Shown here piece by piece: positions 1-9,970 of a stretch of 64,000 nt of DNA. The DNA comes from Albidovulum denitrificans (GTDB taxonomy: Bacteria; Pseudomonadota; Alphaproteobacteria; Rhodobacterales; Rhodobacteraceae), in assembly GCF_002973535.1 (NCBI RefSeq), contig NZ_PVEP01000001.1, forward strand, positions 186,001 through 250,000. Direction: 5' to 3'. Position numbers and translations under genes: made by a program. Below the pieces are notes generated by a model, which had not been told where the DNA came from, ran no database searches, and saw only the letters and a program-made list of their open reading frames with translations. Within the stretch, counting starts at the first letter, position 1; each line of letters starts with the position of its first letter.

Positions 1-671
1 TGCCCGCGCAGGGCCGCCATGGCCGAGGTCGCGAGTTCGGGCAGAGAGGTGCCGATGGCGACGATGCTGAGGCCGATCACCGCCTCGGAGACGCCGAAAT
101 CCCGCGCGATCTCGCTGGCGCTTTCGACCAGCAGCTTCGCCCCGATGATGAGGACGACCAGACCGCCAAGCGCGATCAGCGGGCTGAGGCCGAGCGCGGC
201 CGACGGCACGTCAAGCGCCTCATGCTCCACCTCCTTGCCCGCGCGGATGCTGACGGCGAGATAGATCAGAAGTGCGGCCACCAGCCCGATCCCCTGCCAG
301 CGAAAGACCATGCCGCCAAAGAGGATGCCCCAAAGGACAAGGCTCGCCGCCACGACGACGATGAAATCGCGTTTCGTGCGTTCAAAGGAAATTGGCACCG
401 GCAGGACCAGCGCCGTCAGGCCAAGGATCAGCAGCACATTGGCGATGTTCGACCCGATCACATTGCCGATGGCGATGTCCGGCGCCCCGGCCAGCGCCGC
501 CTGGACCGAAACCAGAAGCTCGGGCATCGAGGTGCCGAAACCAACGACGGTCAGCCCGATGATCAGTGGCGGGATCACCAGCCGCTGCGCGATACCGACC
601 GAGCCGCGCACAAGAAACTCACCCCCCAGGAACAGACCGACCAGCCCGAGGACGAAAAGCACATAAACCAC
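1..671 (-). CDS. Calcium/sodium antiporter, CaxA/YrbG family (3' part cut off by window edge)
   Basis: The minus-strand reading frame translates as a very hydrophobic protein with two copies of the alpha-repeat typical of the CaCA superfamily: GTSMPELLVS about 45 residues in, and GTSLPELATS near the window edge. Such proteins exchange Na+ for Ca2+ across the inner membrane. The chosen start is GTG at 671, because AAAGGGA lies about 7 bases upstream and the protein then begins directly with a membrane segment. About 223 codons are visible; family members have about 320, so the C-terminus lies outside the window. The acidic loop between the two halves (KEVEHEALD) also fits the family. The gene is divergent from the YdcZ-type gene. 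Confidence 0.9.
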   Translation of the reverse strand, partial: MVYVLFVLGLVGLFLGGEFLVRGSVGIAQRLVIPPLIIGLTVVGFGTSMPELLVSVQAALAGAPDIAIGNVIGSNIANVLLILGLTALVLPVPISFERTKRDFIVVVAASLVLWGILFGGMVFRWQGIGLVAALLIYLAVSIRAGKEVEHEALDVPSAALGLSPLIALGGLVVLIIGAKLLVESASEIARDFGVSEAVIGLSIVAIGTSLPELATSAMAALRG

Positions 672-835
672 GACAGATTCCCTTTTGGTTGCAGCCTTAC
701 TTCGGGGCTGACGCGGATTTTGCAAGGCCCCGTGGCGTCAGGGCGTGGATTTCCCACGCGGCAGGAACGCGACGGATGGACAATCCCGGCACCCCGCGAC
801 AAGGATCGCGGGTCACCGGACGCGAGGAGGCGGCA

Positions 836-1285
836 ATGACCCCGGAAACGCTGCGCTATGCCACGATCATGCTGGCCGCCGGGGTCGGCATCCCGATCCT
901 TGCCGCGCTGAACGCCCAGTTGGGCGGGCGCATCGGCTCCCCCGCCGCCGCGGCCGTGATCCTGTTCGCGGTGGCGTTCTTTGGCTCGGCCCTGGTGATG
1001 GTGCTGACCGGCGGGACCGGGGCGCTGGCGGCCGCGCCCGGACAGCCGCCGAAGCTTTTCCTCGGCGGGCTTTTCGTAGCCTTCTACGTCCTTTCCGTCA
1101 CCTGGGTCGCGCCGCGCTTCGGCCTTGGCAACGCGATCACCTGCGTGTTGCTGGGACAGCTTCTGTCGGCCGCGGTGATCGACCAGTTCGGCCTGATGGG
1201 CGCGATGGTGCGCGAGGTGACGCCGATGCGGGCGGCGGGTTTGGCCCTGATGGCAATCGGCGTCTTTTTTACGCAACGCGGCTGA
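836..1285 (+). CDS. YdcZ-like (DUF606/DMT-type) inner-membrane protein
   Basis: A 149-residue protein with about five predicted membrane helices, matching the usual length of YdcZ/DUF606 proteins, which are half-size relatives of drug/metabolite transporters. The segment from residue 12 onwards (GVGIPILAALNAQLGG) and the late GLGNAITCVLLGQL stretch are typical of the family. The start ATG at 836 is preceded by GAGGAGG at 823-829; the longer upstream frame has no such support. The substrate is unknown for most of this family, and nothing nearby assigns one. It lies upstream of takP but is separated by a promoter-like sequence, so it is probably a separate unit. Confidence 0.82.
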   Translation: MTPETLRYATIMLAAGVGIPILAALNAQLGGRIGSPAAAAVILFAVAFFGSALVMVLTGGTGALAAAPGQPPKLFLGGLFVAFYVLSVTWVAPRFGLGNAITCVLLGQLLSAAVIDQFGLMGAMVREVTPMRAAGLALMAIGVFFTQRG

Positions 1286-1333
1286 CGCGCGCGCGCTTGA
1301 CGCTGGGTCACGGGCGGGTGCGATCCCTAAGTC

Positions 1334-2522
<1,189 letters not shown>

Positions 2523-2544
2523 TCGTCTGATCCGTTCGACAGGG

Positions 2545-2579
2545 AAACCCCGCGGGCCACGATGCCCGCGGGGTTTTTC
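2545..2579 (+). terminator. Rho-independent terminator of takP
   Basis: A perfect 10-bp stem (2548-2557 with 2564-2573, CCCCGCGGGC) with a 6-base loop is followed by TTTTT, 25 bases after the takP stop. Confidence 0.9.
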
Positions 2580-2759
2580 TTTGCCCGCGCATCGGCGGAT
2601 ATCTGCCAGTTTGGCAGGGTCCGCGCGTTGTTGCCGCCGTTTCGTCATGTTACGTTAGGGTTAACACCGTCGCGGCGGACCCCGCGCGACGCTTTGGTGA
2701 CGGCGCCGGGAAAACGGGCCGACCCCGACAATCCCCCTTTGATTTGAAGAGTATGCGTT

Positions 2760-3806
2760 ATGGCCATTACAACCAACAGACTGATCGAGCTTGCCATCAC
2801 CGGCGACCCGACCGCCGCGCTGATCGGGGCGACCTGGTCCTTTTCCGGCGGCGACCTGCTGACCGAGGTGGATGCTGCGATGGATGCCGGGGTGACGGGG
2901 ACGACCGGCATCATGCAGCCGGGCGACCTGATCGACCTTGACGGCAACGGCACCTATGAAGGCACCTATCAGGGGCGCTTCAACTACACCGGGTCGACCT
3001 TCCATCTGGGCGACGGGTCCACGGTCAGCGGCACGATCAACATCATCGAGGTGACGGTCGGCGGCACCTCGCAGTATTATATGATGGTCAATGACTCGCT
3101 TGCCGCCGATCTGGACGGCAAGAACCTGTCCTCGGTGACTTTCGGGTCGAGTTTCGCCACCTCGCCCAATACCGACGGCTTCAATTTCGATGACGCGACC
3201 AGCTACGAACTGGTCTGTTTCGCGCGCGGCACGATGATCGCCACCGACCGGGGGGAGCGTCCGGTCGAGGATCTGGTCGCGGGCGACAGGGTGCTGACCC
3301 GCGACAACGGCCATCAGGTGATCCGCTGGACCGGGTCGCGCGTGGTCCCCGCCAGGGGGCGCTTCGCCCCGGTCGTCTTTCTGGCCGACGCGGTCGGCAA
3401 TACCAAGACGATGCGGCTGAGCCAGCAGCACCGCGTCCGCCTCGGCGGCGCGCTGGTCGAATTGAACTTCGGTTGCTCATCGGTTCTGGCCCCGGCGCAG
3501 GCGCTTGTGAACGGGCATAATGTCTTTCGCGAGGAGGGTGGCGAGATCGAGTATTTCCATATCCTTCTCGACCGGCATGAGATCGTGCAAAGCGACGGCG
3601 CCTGGACCGAAAGCTATCTGCCGACGGCGCGCACGCTCAGCGTTCAGGATGCGGCGACGCGGGATGAGATCCTTGATCTGTTCCCCGAACTCGACAATGG
3701 CGATGCCCGCCATGGCGACACCGCGCGCACCTGCCTGAAGTCGTGGGAGGCGCGGATCCTGGCCCCCGACATCGCCGCCGCGCCGGGGGAGTTCAGTTTC
3801 GTCTGA
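2760..3806 (+). CDS. Hint-domain (Hint_2 type) protein
   Basis: A 348-residue protein without an obvious Sec leader. Residues 1-150 are rich in Gly, Thr, Asp and Asn and look like a beta-rich recognition or calcium-type segment. From Cys153 (CFARGTMI) to about residue 330 it matches the hedgehog/intein fold as found in Rhodobacteraceae Hint_2 proteins: the block after the cysteine, an RPVEDLVAGD turn, IRWTGSR, the QQHRVRL histidine motif, and a closing KSWEARILAP. Cys153 is the expected nucleophile for the N-S acyl shift. There is no C-terminal Asn plus extein, so autocleavage rather than splicing is expected. It converges on nagA with a 6-base gap. The biological role of the family is not known to me. 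Confidence 0.85.
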   Translation: MAITTNRLIELAITGDPTAALIGATWSFSGGDLLTEVDAAMDAGVTGTTGIMQPGDLIDLDGNGTYEGTYQGRFNYTGSTFHLGDGSTVSGTINIIEVTVGGTSQYYMMVNDSLAADLDGKNLSSVTFGSSFATSPNTDGFNFDDATSYELVCFARGTMIATDRGERPVEDLVAGDRVLTRDNGHQVIRWTGSRVVPARGRFAPVVFLADAVGNTKTMRLSQQHRVRLGGALVELNFGCSSVLAPAQALVNGHNVFREEGGEIEYFHILLDRHEIVQSDGAWTESYLPTARTLSVQDAATRDEILDLFPELDNGDARHGDTARTCLKSWEARILAPDIAAAPGEFSFV

Positions 3807-3812
3807 CGCCCC

Positions 3813-4955
3813 TCAGGCCGCCGCGCTGTCCACGCGGTCAAGCGCGGCGCCGATGCGGATCACCTCATGCAGCTTGCGGCCCGGGGTCAGGCGGCCCAGC
3901 CCCGGGCGCCCGATCAGCCCCGCCGGGACCGATGTGGCCGCCGCCAGCGCCTCGGCCAGGGGAACGCCGACCGTATCGGTCAGCACCCGCACGGCCGTGG
4001 TCAGGTCCAGATCGGCCCCCGCCAGCGTGCCGTCCTGAAGCGTCAGGCGGCCGCCCTCACGCCGGATCGCCCGGCCTTCCAGCGCGAATTCGGTCGCGTC
4101 GGTCCCGGCCACCGCCATCGCGTCGCTGACAAGGAACAGCTTGCCCGGCCCGGTCTTGGCCGCCCATGCGGCGCGCAGCGACTGCGGGTGAACATGGATG
4201 CCATCCGCGATCACCCCGGCGGACACCGCGCCATGCGCCAGCGCCGCGCCGACCAGTCCGGGTTCGCGATTGCCAAGCTGGCTCATCGCGTTGAAAAGAT
4301 GGGTGACACAGCGCGCCCCGGCGGCGACGTAGCGCGCGCAGGTGTCGAAACCCGCATCCGTATGGCCAAGCGAGACCAGCACACCGGCGCGTGACAGGGC
4401 ATGGACCTGCTCTACCGTCACGCTTTCCGGCGCGAGGGTGATTTTCAGGACCGGCAGGTCCTGAGCGGCGGCCAGCAACATCTCCAGATCGGCGGCCTCC
4501 ATCGGCCGGATCAGGCCGGCGTCATGCGCGCCCTTGCGGGCCTGCGACAGATGCGGGCCTTCCAGATGCAGCCCGGCGATGCCCGGCACGCCCTCACGCA
4601 CCGCCTGACGGGCGGCGGCGATGGCGGCGCGGGATTTTTCGGCCGTATCGGTGATCAGCGTCGGCAACAGCGCCGCGACGCCAAGCCCGCGATGGGCGCC
4701 CGCGATCCGGTGCAGCGTTTCAACCGAGGGCGCGTCGTTCAGCATCACCCCGCCGCCGCCGTTCACCTGCAAATCGACATAGCCGGGCGACAGGATGTCG
4801 CCCTCCAGGTCCACGACCGCGCCCGCGCGGCCGACCTCTGCCTCGGGGCCAAGGGCCACCAGCGCGCCGTCTTCAAAGCGCGCCGCCAGCCCGCCGCGCA
4901 GCGTCGTGCCGTCGAAGACCGGGCCGTTCAGGAAGGTCAGGCTGTGCAGGGTCAT
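3813..4955 (-). CDS. nagA: N-acetylglucosamine-6-phosphate deacetylase
   Basis: A 380-residue amidohydrolase-fold enzyme that removes acetate from GlcNAc-6-P in the cytoplasm. DLQVNGGGG at residues 61-69 has the Q-x-N form (not H-x-H) seen in single-metal NagA enzymes. Glu132 (HLEGPH), His198 (SLGHTDAG) and His219 (VTHLFNAM) are the expected metal ligands, and Asp278 in SDAM is the catalytic base. It is the last gene of the amino-sugar operon, and its ATG overlaps the stop of the upstream SIS gene (ATGA). It converges on the Hint gene with no visible terminator between them. Confidence 0.95.
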   Translation of the reverse strand: MTLHSLTFLNGPVFDGTTLRGGLAARFEDGALVALGPEAEVGRAGAVVDLEGDILSPGYVDLQVNGGGGVMLNDAPSVETLHRIAGAHRGLGVAALLPTLITDTAEKSRAAIAAARQAVREGVPGIAGLHLEGPHLSQARKGAHDAGLIRPMEAADLEMLLAAAQDLPVLKITLAPESVTVEQVHALSRAGVLVSLGHTDAGFDTCARYVAAGARCVTHLFNAMSQLGNREPGLVGAALAHGAVSAGVIADGIHVHPQSLRAAWAAKTGPGKLFLVSDAMAVAGTDATEFALEGRAIRREGGRLTLQDGTLAGADLDLTTAVRVLTDTVGVPLAEALAAATSVPAGLIGRPGLGRLTPGRKLHEVIRIGAALDRVDSAAA

Positions 4956-5980
4956 ACCGTCTCCGTCACCTTGTTCAGATGGCGCGGGCGGTCGGGGTCG
5001 ATGCCGCGCCGCACCGCGACCGCCTCGACCATGCCGTAGAAGGACACGATGGACGCGACCGGGTCGGTCAGCCAGTGGTCGGTGCGCACATGGGGCAGGC
5101 AGGTGGCCCGCGTCACCCGGTCGGTCGTGGCAAAGACGCGGGCGCCCTTGGCGGCCAGTTCGTCCGCCGTCGCGGCCAGCGTGTCCTCCGCTGCGTCGCG
5201 GGCGGCGAAGGCGATGGCGGGGAAGCCCTGTTCGACGATGGAGACGGGTCCATGCAGCACCTCGGCCGAGGAATAGCTTTCGGCGTGGATCAGGCAGGTT
5301 TCCTTGAATTTCAGCGCCGCCTCGTTCGACACGGCCAGCGATGGCCCGCGCCCCAGCGTGAAGAGCGACCGCCCGTCGATCGCATCGGCCGCCGCCGACC
5401 AGTCGCAGCGGGTGGCGTCCTCCAGATGGCGGGGCAGGGCGCGGATCGCCCCCAGAAGGTCGCGGTCATCCCGGATCGCGGCCAGAAGCCACAACCCCGC
5501 CACCAGCGAGGTGACGAAGGTCTTGGTCGCCGCCACGCTGATCTCTGGCCCCGCATGGATCGGCAGCGTCGCCCCGGCGGCCGCGGCAAGGCGCGAGGCC
5601 GGGTTGTTGGTGATCGCCACGGTCAGCGCGCCGGAGCGGCCAAGCGCCTCGGTCATGCTGACGATGTCCGGGCTTTGCCCCGATTGCGAAATGGCGATGC
5701 AAAGCGCGCCTTCCGCGTTCAGATCGGCGCCGTAGATCGAGGTCACGGATGGCCCGACCGAGGCCATGGGACGGCGCAGCAAAAGCTCACTGGCATATTT
5801 CAGGTAGGAACAGGCATGGTCCGAGGATCCCCGCGCGACGGAGACAAGGAAGCGCGGGTTCAGCTCGCGGGCCTTGGCGGCGGTGGCGGCGATCTCTGCC
5901 GCGCCATGGGTCAACAGCCGGTCGACGGCGGCCGGAATCTCAAGGATCTCCTGACGCATCAGGGTGGGTTGGGTGGACAT
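4952..5980 (-). CDS. SIS-domain glucosamine-6-phosphate deaminase (NagB-II / AgaS type)
   Basis: A 342-residue protein with two sugar-isomerase (SIS) domains related to the isomerase half of GlmS. It carries the first-domain ARGSSDHA and SQSGQSPD phosphate-binding stretches and ends in RPRHLNKVTETV, where GlmS-type enzymes have the catalytic lysine. There is no glutaminase domain, so deamination of GlcN-6-P to Fru-6-P is expected, replacing classical NagB, which is absent here. ATG 5980 is preferred because AAGGAAAGG lies 10 bases upstream. An in-frame GTG at 6004 overlaps the regulator's stop (GTGA) and is the alternative start. It sits between nagA and the GntR regulator. Confidence 0.87.
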   Translation of the reverse strand: MSTQPTLMRQEILEIPAAVDRLLTHGAAEIAATAAKARELNPRFLVSVARGSSDHACSYLKYASELLLRRPMASVGPSVTSIYGADLNAEGALCIAISQSGQSPDIVSMTEALGRSGALTVAITNNPASRLAAAAGATLPIHAGPEISVAATKTFVTSLVAGLWLLAAIRDDRDLLGAIRALPRHLEDATRCDWSAAADAIDGRSLFTLGRGPSLAVSNEAALKFKETCLIHAESYSSAEVLHGPVSIVEQGFPAIAFAARDAAEDTLAATADELAAKGARVFATTDRVTRATCLPHVRTDHWLTDPVASIVSFYGMVEAVAVRRGIDPDRPRHLNKVTETV

Positions 5981-6000
5981 GGTCTGGCAGCCTTTCCTTG

Positions 6001-6750
6001 TCACAGGCGCAGTTCGGCCACGAAGTCGTAGGCGTCGCCGCGATAGAGCGAATGGGTCAGTTCCGCGACCCGTCCGGTCGCGAGATAGGAGGTGCGCGCG
6101 ATGCTGAGGCCCGCCGCCCCCTCGGCCACGCCCAGAAGGGCTGCTTCGCGCGCCTCGAGGTTGATGGCAGAGATTTTCTGCACCGCCCGGACCGGGCGAT
6201 TGCCAAGCCGGTCGAGAACCTCGTAAAGCGAGGTCGTGACCTCGATCGGGTTTGGCAGGATGTCGAGCGGCAGCGCCGCGCGTTCCAGCGCCATCGGCCG
6301 CCCCCCGGCCTCACGCAGGCGGCTGATGCGGGCGACATTGTCGCCGGCGGCCAGCCCGAAGGCCGCGATTTCCTCGGCCGAGGCCATGAAGACCCCGCGT
6401 TCGAGCCAGGTGGAGGTCGTCTCCATCCCGCGCCGGGCCATGTCCTCGGTGAAGGAGGTCAGGTGCGACAGTGATTGCTCCATCCGGGTGACCGCCTCGC
6501 GCACGAAGGACCCCGATCCCTGGCGCTGTTCGATCAGCCCCTCGCGCACCAGCCCCTGAATGGCCTTGCGCACGGTGACGCGCGACAGTTCCGTCAGTTC
6601 CGCGATCTCGCGTTCCGGCGGCAGCGAGGAATTGGGCGGCAGCGCGCCGCTTTCGATACCCTCGATCAGGCGGCGGCGCAGTTGCACATAGCGCGGCCCC
6701 TCGCCAGAGCCGAGCCAGTTTTCCGGGCGCAGGAAGTCAGCGGCGCTCAT
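6001..6750 (-). CDS. GntR-family regulator with UTRA domain (NagR/NagQ-like)
   Basis: A 249-residue regulator. Residues about 18-85 form a winged helix with the GntR signature (LPPEREIAELTELSRVTVRKA), and residues about 100-245 form the UTRA effector domain, which in this class senses amino-sugar phosphates. It lies inside the operon it probably controls. Its start overlaps the end of the kinase gene by 14 bases. ATG 6750 is preferred to ATG 6756 because AGGGAG then sits 7 bases upstream rather than 1-2. Likely targets are the repeats in 7634-7758. Confidence 0.88.
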   Translation of the reverse strand: MSAADFLRPENWLGSGEGPRYVQLRRRLIEGIESGALPPNSSLPPEREIAELTELSRVTVRKAIQGLVREGLIEQRQGSGSFVREAVTRMEQSLSHLTSFTEDMARRGMETTSTWLERGVFMASAEEIAAFGLAAGDNVARISRLREAGGRPMALERAALPLDILPNPIEVTTSLYEVLDRLGNRPVRAVQKISAINLEAREAALLGVAEGAAGLSIARTSYLATGRVAELTHSLYRGDAYDFVAELRL

Positions 6751-7624
6751 CGGCATTCTCCCTTGCGAACTCCCGCGCCAGCGCCAGCGCGCCGTCCATC
6801 GGTGCGCCTTCGGGCGCGATCAGGGCGGCCTGCATAGCTCGGGGCAGGTAGCGGGCATAGTGCGGGCCGATGCCGCCGGTCAGGCAGATCGCCATCCCCG
6901 GCACCCAGCCCATCTGCGGAACCAGCGTCGCGATCTCCGCCGCGCCGCTGGCCATGACGTCAAGCGCAACCGCGTCGCCGGTGTCGGCATATTCGGTCAC
7001 CAAAGGCGCCAGCGCGCCGAAATCCGACGGCCGCGCGTGGCGCGCGAAGCGGACGATGCCGGGATGCCCGTCGAGGTCTGTCAAAAGCCGGTCGGCCAGG
7101 GGCGTGCGGTCGCGCAACCCGTCGATACAGTCGAGCGTCACGCGCAGCGCCTCGCGCCCGATCCAGCGGGCCGAGGCCTGATCGCCAAGGATCGCCCCCC
7201 AGCCGCCCGCGAACCGCATCGCGCCGCCGATCTGCGACGCAAAGAACGATCCGGTTCCGCAATGGGCGACAACACCGTCCCGCTGCCCCAGCGCGCCGCG
7301 CAGGGCGGCGGGGCGGTCATCCTCGACCCGCAGCGTGGTCAGGGGCAGGGCGTTGCGGAACCGGGTGCGAATGTCCTCGCCAATGATGCCCGCAAGACCC
7401 AGGAAGGCGGGCAGGGGGTGAAGTGCCGCGACCGGAACCCCGGCCTTCTGCGCCAGCTGGTCCAGCCCCGCGACCAGTTGCGCGACGGAGCCGTCGAAAT
7501 CGGTCGAGACATTGGCCGGGCCGGTTTCGACCATGTGCCGCGCGCGCCCGTCATCCAGCGCCACCCGGCACCGGGTTCCGCCGCCATCCACGGCGATGAT
7601 CGCGTTGGTCAGGGACTCGTTCAT
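6737..7624 (-). CDS. BadF/BadG-type amino-sugar kinase (GlcNAc/GlcN kinase)
   Basis: A 295-residue ASKHA-fold kinase. The N-terminal phosphate-1 loop AVDGGGTRCR lies at residues 11-20, HCGTGSF is the second phosphate loop, and LTGGIG lies near the C-terminus. Its place at the head of an operon with nagA and the SIS deaminase suggests phosphorylation of imported GlcNAc or GlcN. The MurNAc kinases AnmK and AmgK belong to other families. TATAAT at 7639-7634 on the minus strand is only about 10 bases before the ATG, and there is no convincing Shine-Dalgarno sequence, so translation may be leaderless. Confidence 0.82.
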   Translation of the reverse strand: MNESLTNAIIAVDGGGTRCRVALDDGRARHMVETGPANVSTDFDGSVAQLVAGLDQLAQKAGVPVAALHPLPAFLGLAGIIGEDIRTRFRNALPLTTLRVEDDRPAALRGALGQRDGVVAHCGTGSFFASQIGGAMRFAGGWGAILGDQASARWIGREALRVTLDCIDGLRDRTPLADRLLTDLDGHPGIVRFARHARPSDFGALAPLVTEYADTGDAVALDVMASGAAEIATLVPQMGWVPGMAICLTGGIGPHYARYLPRAMQAALIAPEGAPMDGALALAREFARENADERR

Positions 7625-7783
7625 GAAAAGACCATTATAATACCTATCGAAAGAACGAAAGCGAAAAGCGAACCAATGGCGGAATTTTATCGCGGAAAAC
7701 CAAACCTATCCGCCGCAAATACGGAAAGTCTGGACAAAAGGTATCAAATAGGTATGCTTTGCGGAATTCCAGGGGGGAATCAG
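7625..7783. promoter_or_regulatory. Divergent promoter/operator region of the amino-sugar locus
   Basis: For murQ (plus), TGGACA 7731-7736, a 16-base spacer and TATGCT 7753-7758 form a promoter. Two AGGTAT repeats (7739-7744 and 7750-7755) lie in the spacer and over the -10 box. For the kinase operon (minus), TATAAT lies at 7639-7634, directly preceded by a third copy of the repeat (minus strand ATAGGTAT, 7647-7640). The repeats are plausible binding sites for the GntR/UTRA protein. The boxes are seen in the sequence; the regulator assignment is inference. Confidence 0.55.
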
Positions 7784-8671
7784 GTGCAACGACGCGCGAC
7801 AGAAGATCTGCATGACATGGCCGCAGGGCTGGACCAGCGGCCACGGGCCGAGGTTGCGGCCCTTCTGGCCGATGGCCAGATCGCCGCGGCCGCAGCGGTT
7901 CGCGTGGCGCTGCCCCGGATCGTGGCGGGGGCGACCGCGATGGCCGTCTCGATAACCCGGGGCGCAAGGCTGCACTATGTCGCGGCCGGGTCATCCGGCC
8001 TCATGGCGGCGGCCGATGCGCAGGAACTGGGCGGCACCTTCTCCATCCCCGCCGATCAGCTGCGCATTCACATGGCGGGCGGGTTGCCGACCGGGGTCGA
8101 GATGCCCGGCGGGACCGAGGACGATACTGAAAGCCTTGGCGCGGTGCTGGCCGATCTGGACGCCGACGATACCCTCATCGCCGTTTCCGCCAGCGGCACC
8201 ACACCCTATACGCTCGCCGCGGTGAAGATCGCCCGCGATAAGGGCGCGACCGTGATCGGCATCGCCAACAACGCCGATACGCCGCTCTTGCAGGACGCCC
8301 ATCACGCCATCCTGCTGCCGACCCCGGCCGAGGTCCTGTCCGGTTCCACCCGGATGGGCGCGGGGACGGCGCAGAAGATCGCGCTGAACATGCTGTCCAC
8401 CCTGATGGCGGTGGAGCTTGGGGCGATCCATGACGGGATGATGGTCAACCTGCGCGCCGACAATGCCAAGCTGCGCGCCCGCGCGACGGGCATCGTGGCC
8501 CAGATCGCCAAGGTCGACAGCGCGGTCGCCGAGGCGGCGCTGGATGCCGCCGACGGCGTCGTGAAACCCGCCACCCTGATTGCTGCGGGGGGCATTTCAC
8601 CCGCCGAGGCGGCGGAACTTCTGACACAGACCCACGGAAACCTTCGTGCCGCGCTGAAGCGGCTTGGGTGA
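7784..8671 (+). CDS. murQ: N-acetylmuramic acid 6-phosphate etherase
   Basis: A 295-residue SIS-domain lyase that splits the lactyl ether of MurNAc-6-P, giving GlcNAc-6-P, the substrate of NagA. Glu81 (DAQELGG) and Glu112 (GTEDD) have the same 31-residue spacing as the two catalytic glutamates of E. coli MurQ. Further family blocks are SASGTTPY, EVLSGSTRMGAGTAQK and NLRADNAKLRARA. The first loop (AAGSSGLM instead of the usual AGTSGRLG) is divergent. The GTG at 7784 is chosen because AGGGGGGAA lies just upstream; the much longer open frame 5' of it is antisense to the kinase gene. It is the first gene of the transporter operon. Confidence 0.9.
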   Translation: MQRRATEDLHDMAAGLDQRPRAEVAALLADGQIAAAAAVRVALPRIVAGATAMAVSITRGARLHYVAAGSSGLMAAADAQELGGTFSIPADQLRIHMAGGLPTGVEMPGGTEDDTESLGAVLADLDADDTLIAVSASGTTPYTLAAVKIARDKGATVIGIANNADTPLLQDAHHAILLPTPAEVLSGSTRMGAGTAQKIALNMLSTLMAVELGAIHDGMMVNLRADNAKLRARATGIVAQIAKVDSAVAEAALDAADGVVKPATLIAAGGISPAEAAELLTQTHGNLRAALKRLG

Positions 8672-8699
8672 CTACCTCTTTCAACAGGGAGAAGACGAG

Positions 8700-9953
8700 A
8701 TGAAACATACCACATTCAGGATGGCGCTCCTGACCACCGCGCTGGTGGCGAGTGGCGCGCAGGCGCAGGATGTCACGCTGACCATCGAAAGCTGGCGCAA
8801 CGACGACCTCGCGCTTTGGCAGGACAAGATCATCCCGGCGTTCGAGGCCAGCCATCCCGGCATCAAGGTCCAGTTCACGCCGACCGCGCCGACCGAATAT
8901 GACGCAGCACTTGGCGCGAAGCTTGCCGCCAACTCCGCCGGCGACCTCATCACCTGCCGCCCCTTCGACAAGTCGCTTGAGCTTTACAAGGCGGGCCAGC
9001 TGACCGACCTCAGCGATCTTGAGGCGATGTCGAACTTCTCGGACGTGGCCAAGGCCGCCTGGCAGACCGATGACGGGTCGGCCACCTTCTGCGTCCCCAT
9101 GGCCTCCGTCATCCACGGCTTCATCTACAACAAGGACGCCTTCGCCGAGCTGGGGCTTGAGGTGCCGACCACCGAGGACGAATTCTTCGCCCTCCTCGAC
9201 AAGATCAAGGAAGACGGCACCTATATCCCGATGGCGATGGGGACCAACGACCAGTGGGAAGCCGCGACGATGGGCTACAACAATATCGGCCCGACCTACT
9301 GGAAGGGCGAGGAGGGGCGGATCGCCCTAATCAAGGGCGAACAGAAGCTGACCGATCCGCAATGGGTCGAACCCTATGCCACGCTGCACAAATGGGCGCC
9401 CTATCTTGGCGACAGCTATGAGGCGCAGACCTATCCCGACAGCCAGAACCTGTTCACGCTGGGCCGCGCGGCGATCTACCCGGCCGGGTCCTGGGAAATC
9501 TCCGGCTTCAACGCGCAGGCCGATTTCGAGATGGGCGCCTTCAAGCCGCCAGTCAGGACGGCGGGCGACACCTGCTATATCTCCGACCACACCGACGTCG
9601 GCATCGGCATGAACGCCGCCAGCGCCAACCCGGAAGCCGCGCGCGCCTTCCTGTCCTGGGTCGCGAGCCCCGAATTCGCCGATATCTTCGGCAACGCGCT
9701 GCCGGGCTTCTTCCCGCTGTCGAACGCGCCGGTGGAACTGACCGATCCGCTGGCGAAGGAATTCGTCAGCTGGCGGGGGGAGTGTGAACGCACGATCCGT
9801 TCCACCTACCAGATCCTGTCGCGCGGCACCCCGAACCTTGAAAACGAAACCTGGGGCGCCTCGGTCGCCGCGATCAAGGGGACCATGACGCCCGAAGAGA
9901 TCGGAGCGAAGCTCCAGGCGGGCCTCGACAGCTGGTACACGCCGCAGAACTGA
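8700..9953 (+). CDS. Sugar ABC transporter substrate-binding protein (family 1)
   Basis: A 417-residue secreted binding protein. Residues 1-22 form a Sec leader ending in ASGAQAQ, and the mature part opens with the family-1 pattern (VTLTIESWRNDDLALWQDKI). The start ATG at 8700 has AGGGAGA about 10 bases upstream. It lies 28 bases after murQ and before two permeases and an ATPase. An amino sugar, chito-oligosaccharide or muropeptide-derived sugar is the natural guess from context, but the sequence alone does not give specificity. Confidence 0.88.
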   Translation: MKHTTFRMALLTTALVASGAQAQDVTLTIESWRNDDLALWQDKIIPAFEASHPGIKVQFTPTAPTEYDAALGAKLAANSAGDLITCRPFDKSLELYKAGQLTDLSDLEAMSNFSDVAKAAWQTDDGSATFCVPMASVIHGFIYNKDAFAELGLEVPTTEDEFFALLDKIKEDGTYIPMAMGTNDQWEAATMGYNNIGPTYWKGEEGRIALIKGEQKLTDPQWVEPYATLHKWAPYLGDSYEAQTYPDSQNLFTLGRAAIYPAGSWEISGFNAQADFEMGAFKPPVRTAGDTCYISDHTDVGIGMNAASANPEAARAFLSWVASPEFADIFGNALPGFFPLSNAPVELTDPLAKEFVSWRGECERTIRSTYQILSRGTPNLENETWGASVAAIKGTMTPEEIGAKLQAGLDSWYTPQN

Positions 9954-9970
9954 TCCTCTGCCACAGACCC

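Noticed and set aside
6860-7783. N-terminal extension of the murQ frame by over 300 codons
   Set aside because: The extension is antisense to the kinase gene; MurQ homologues start at the equivalent of GTG 7784, which has a good ribosome site.
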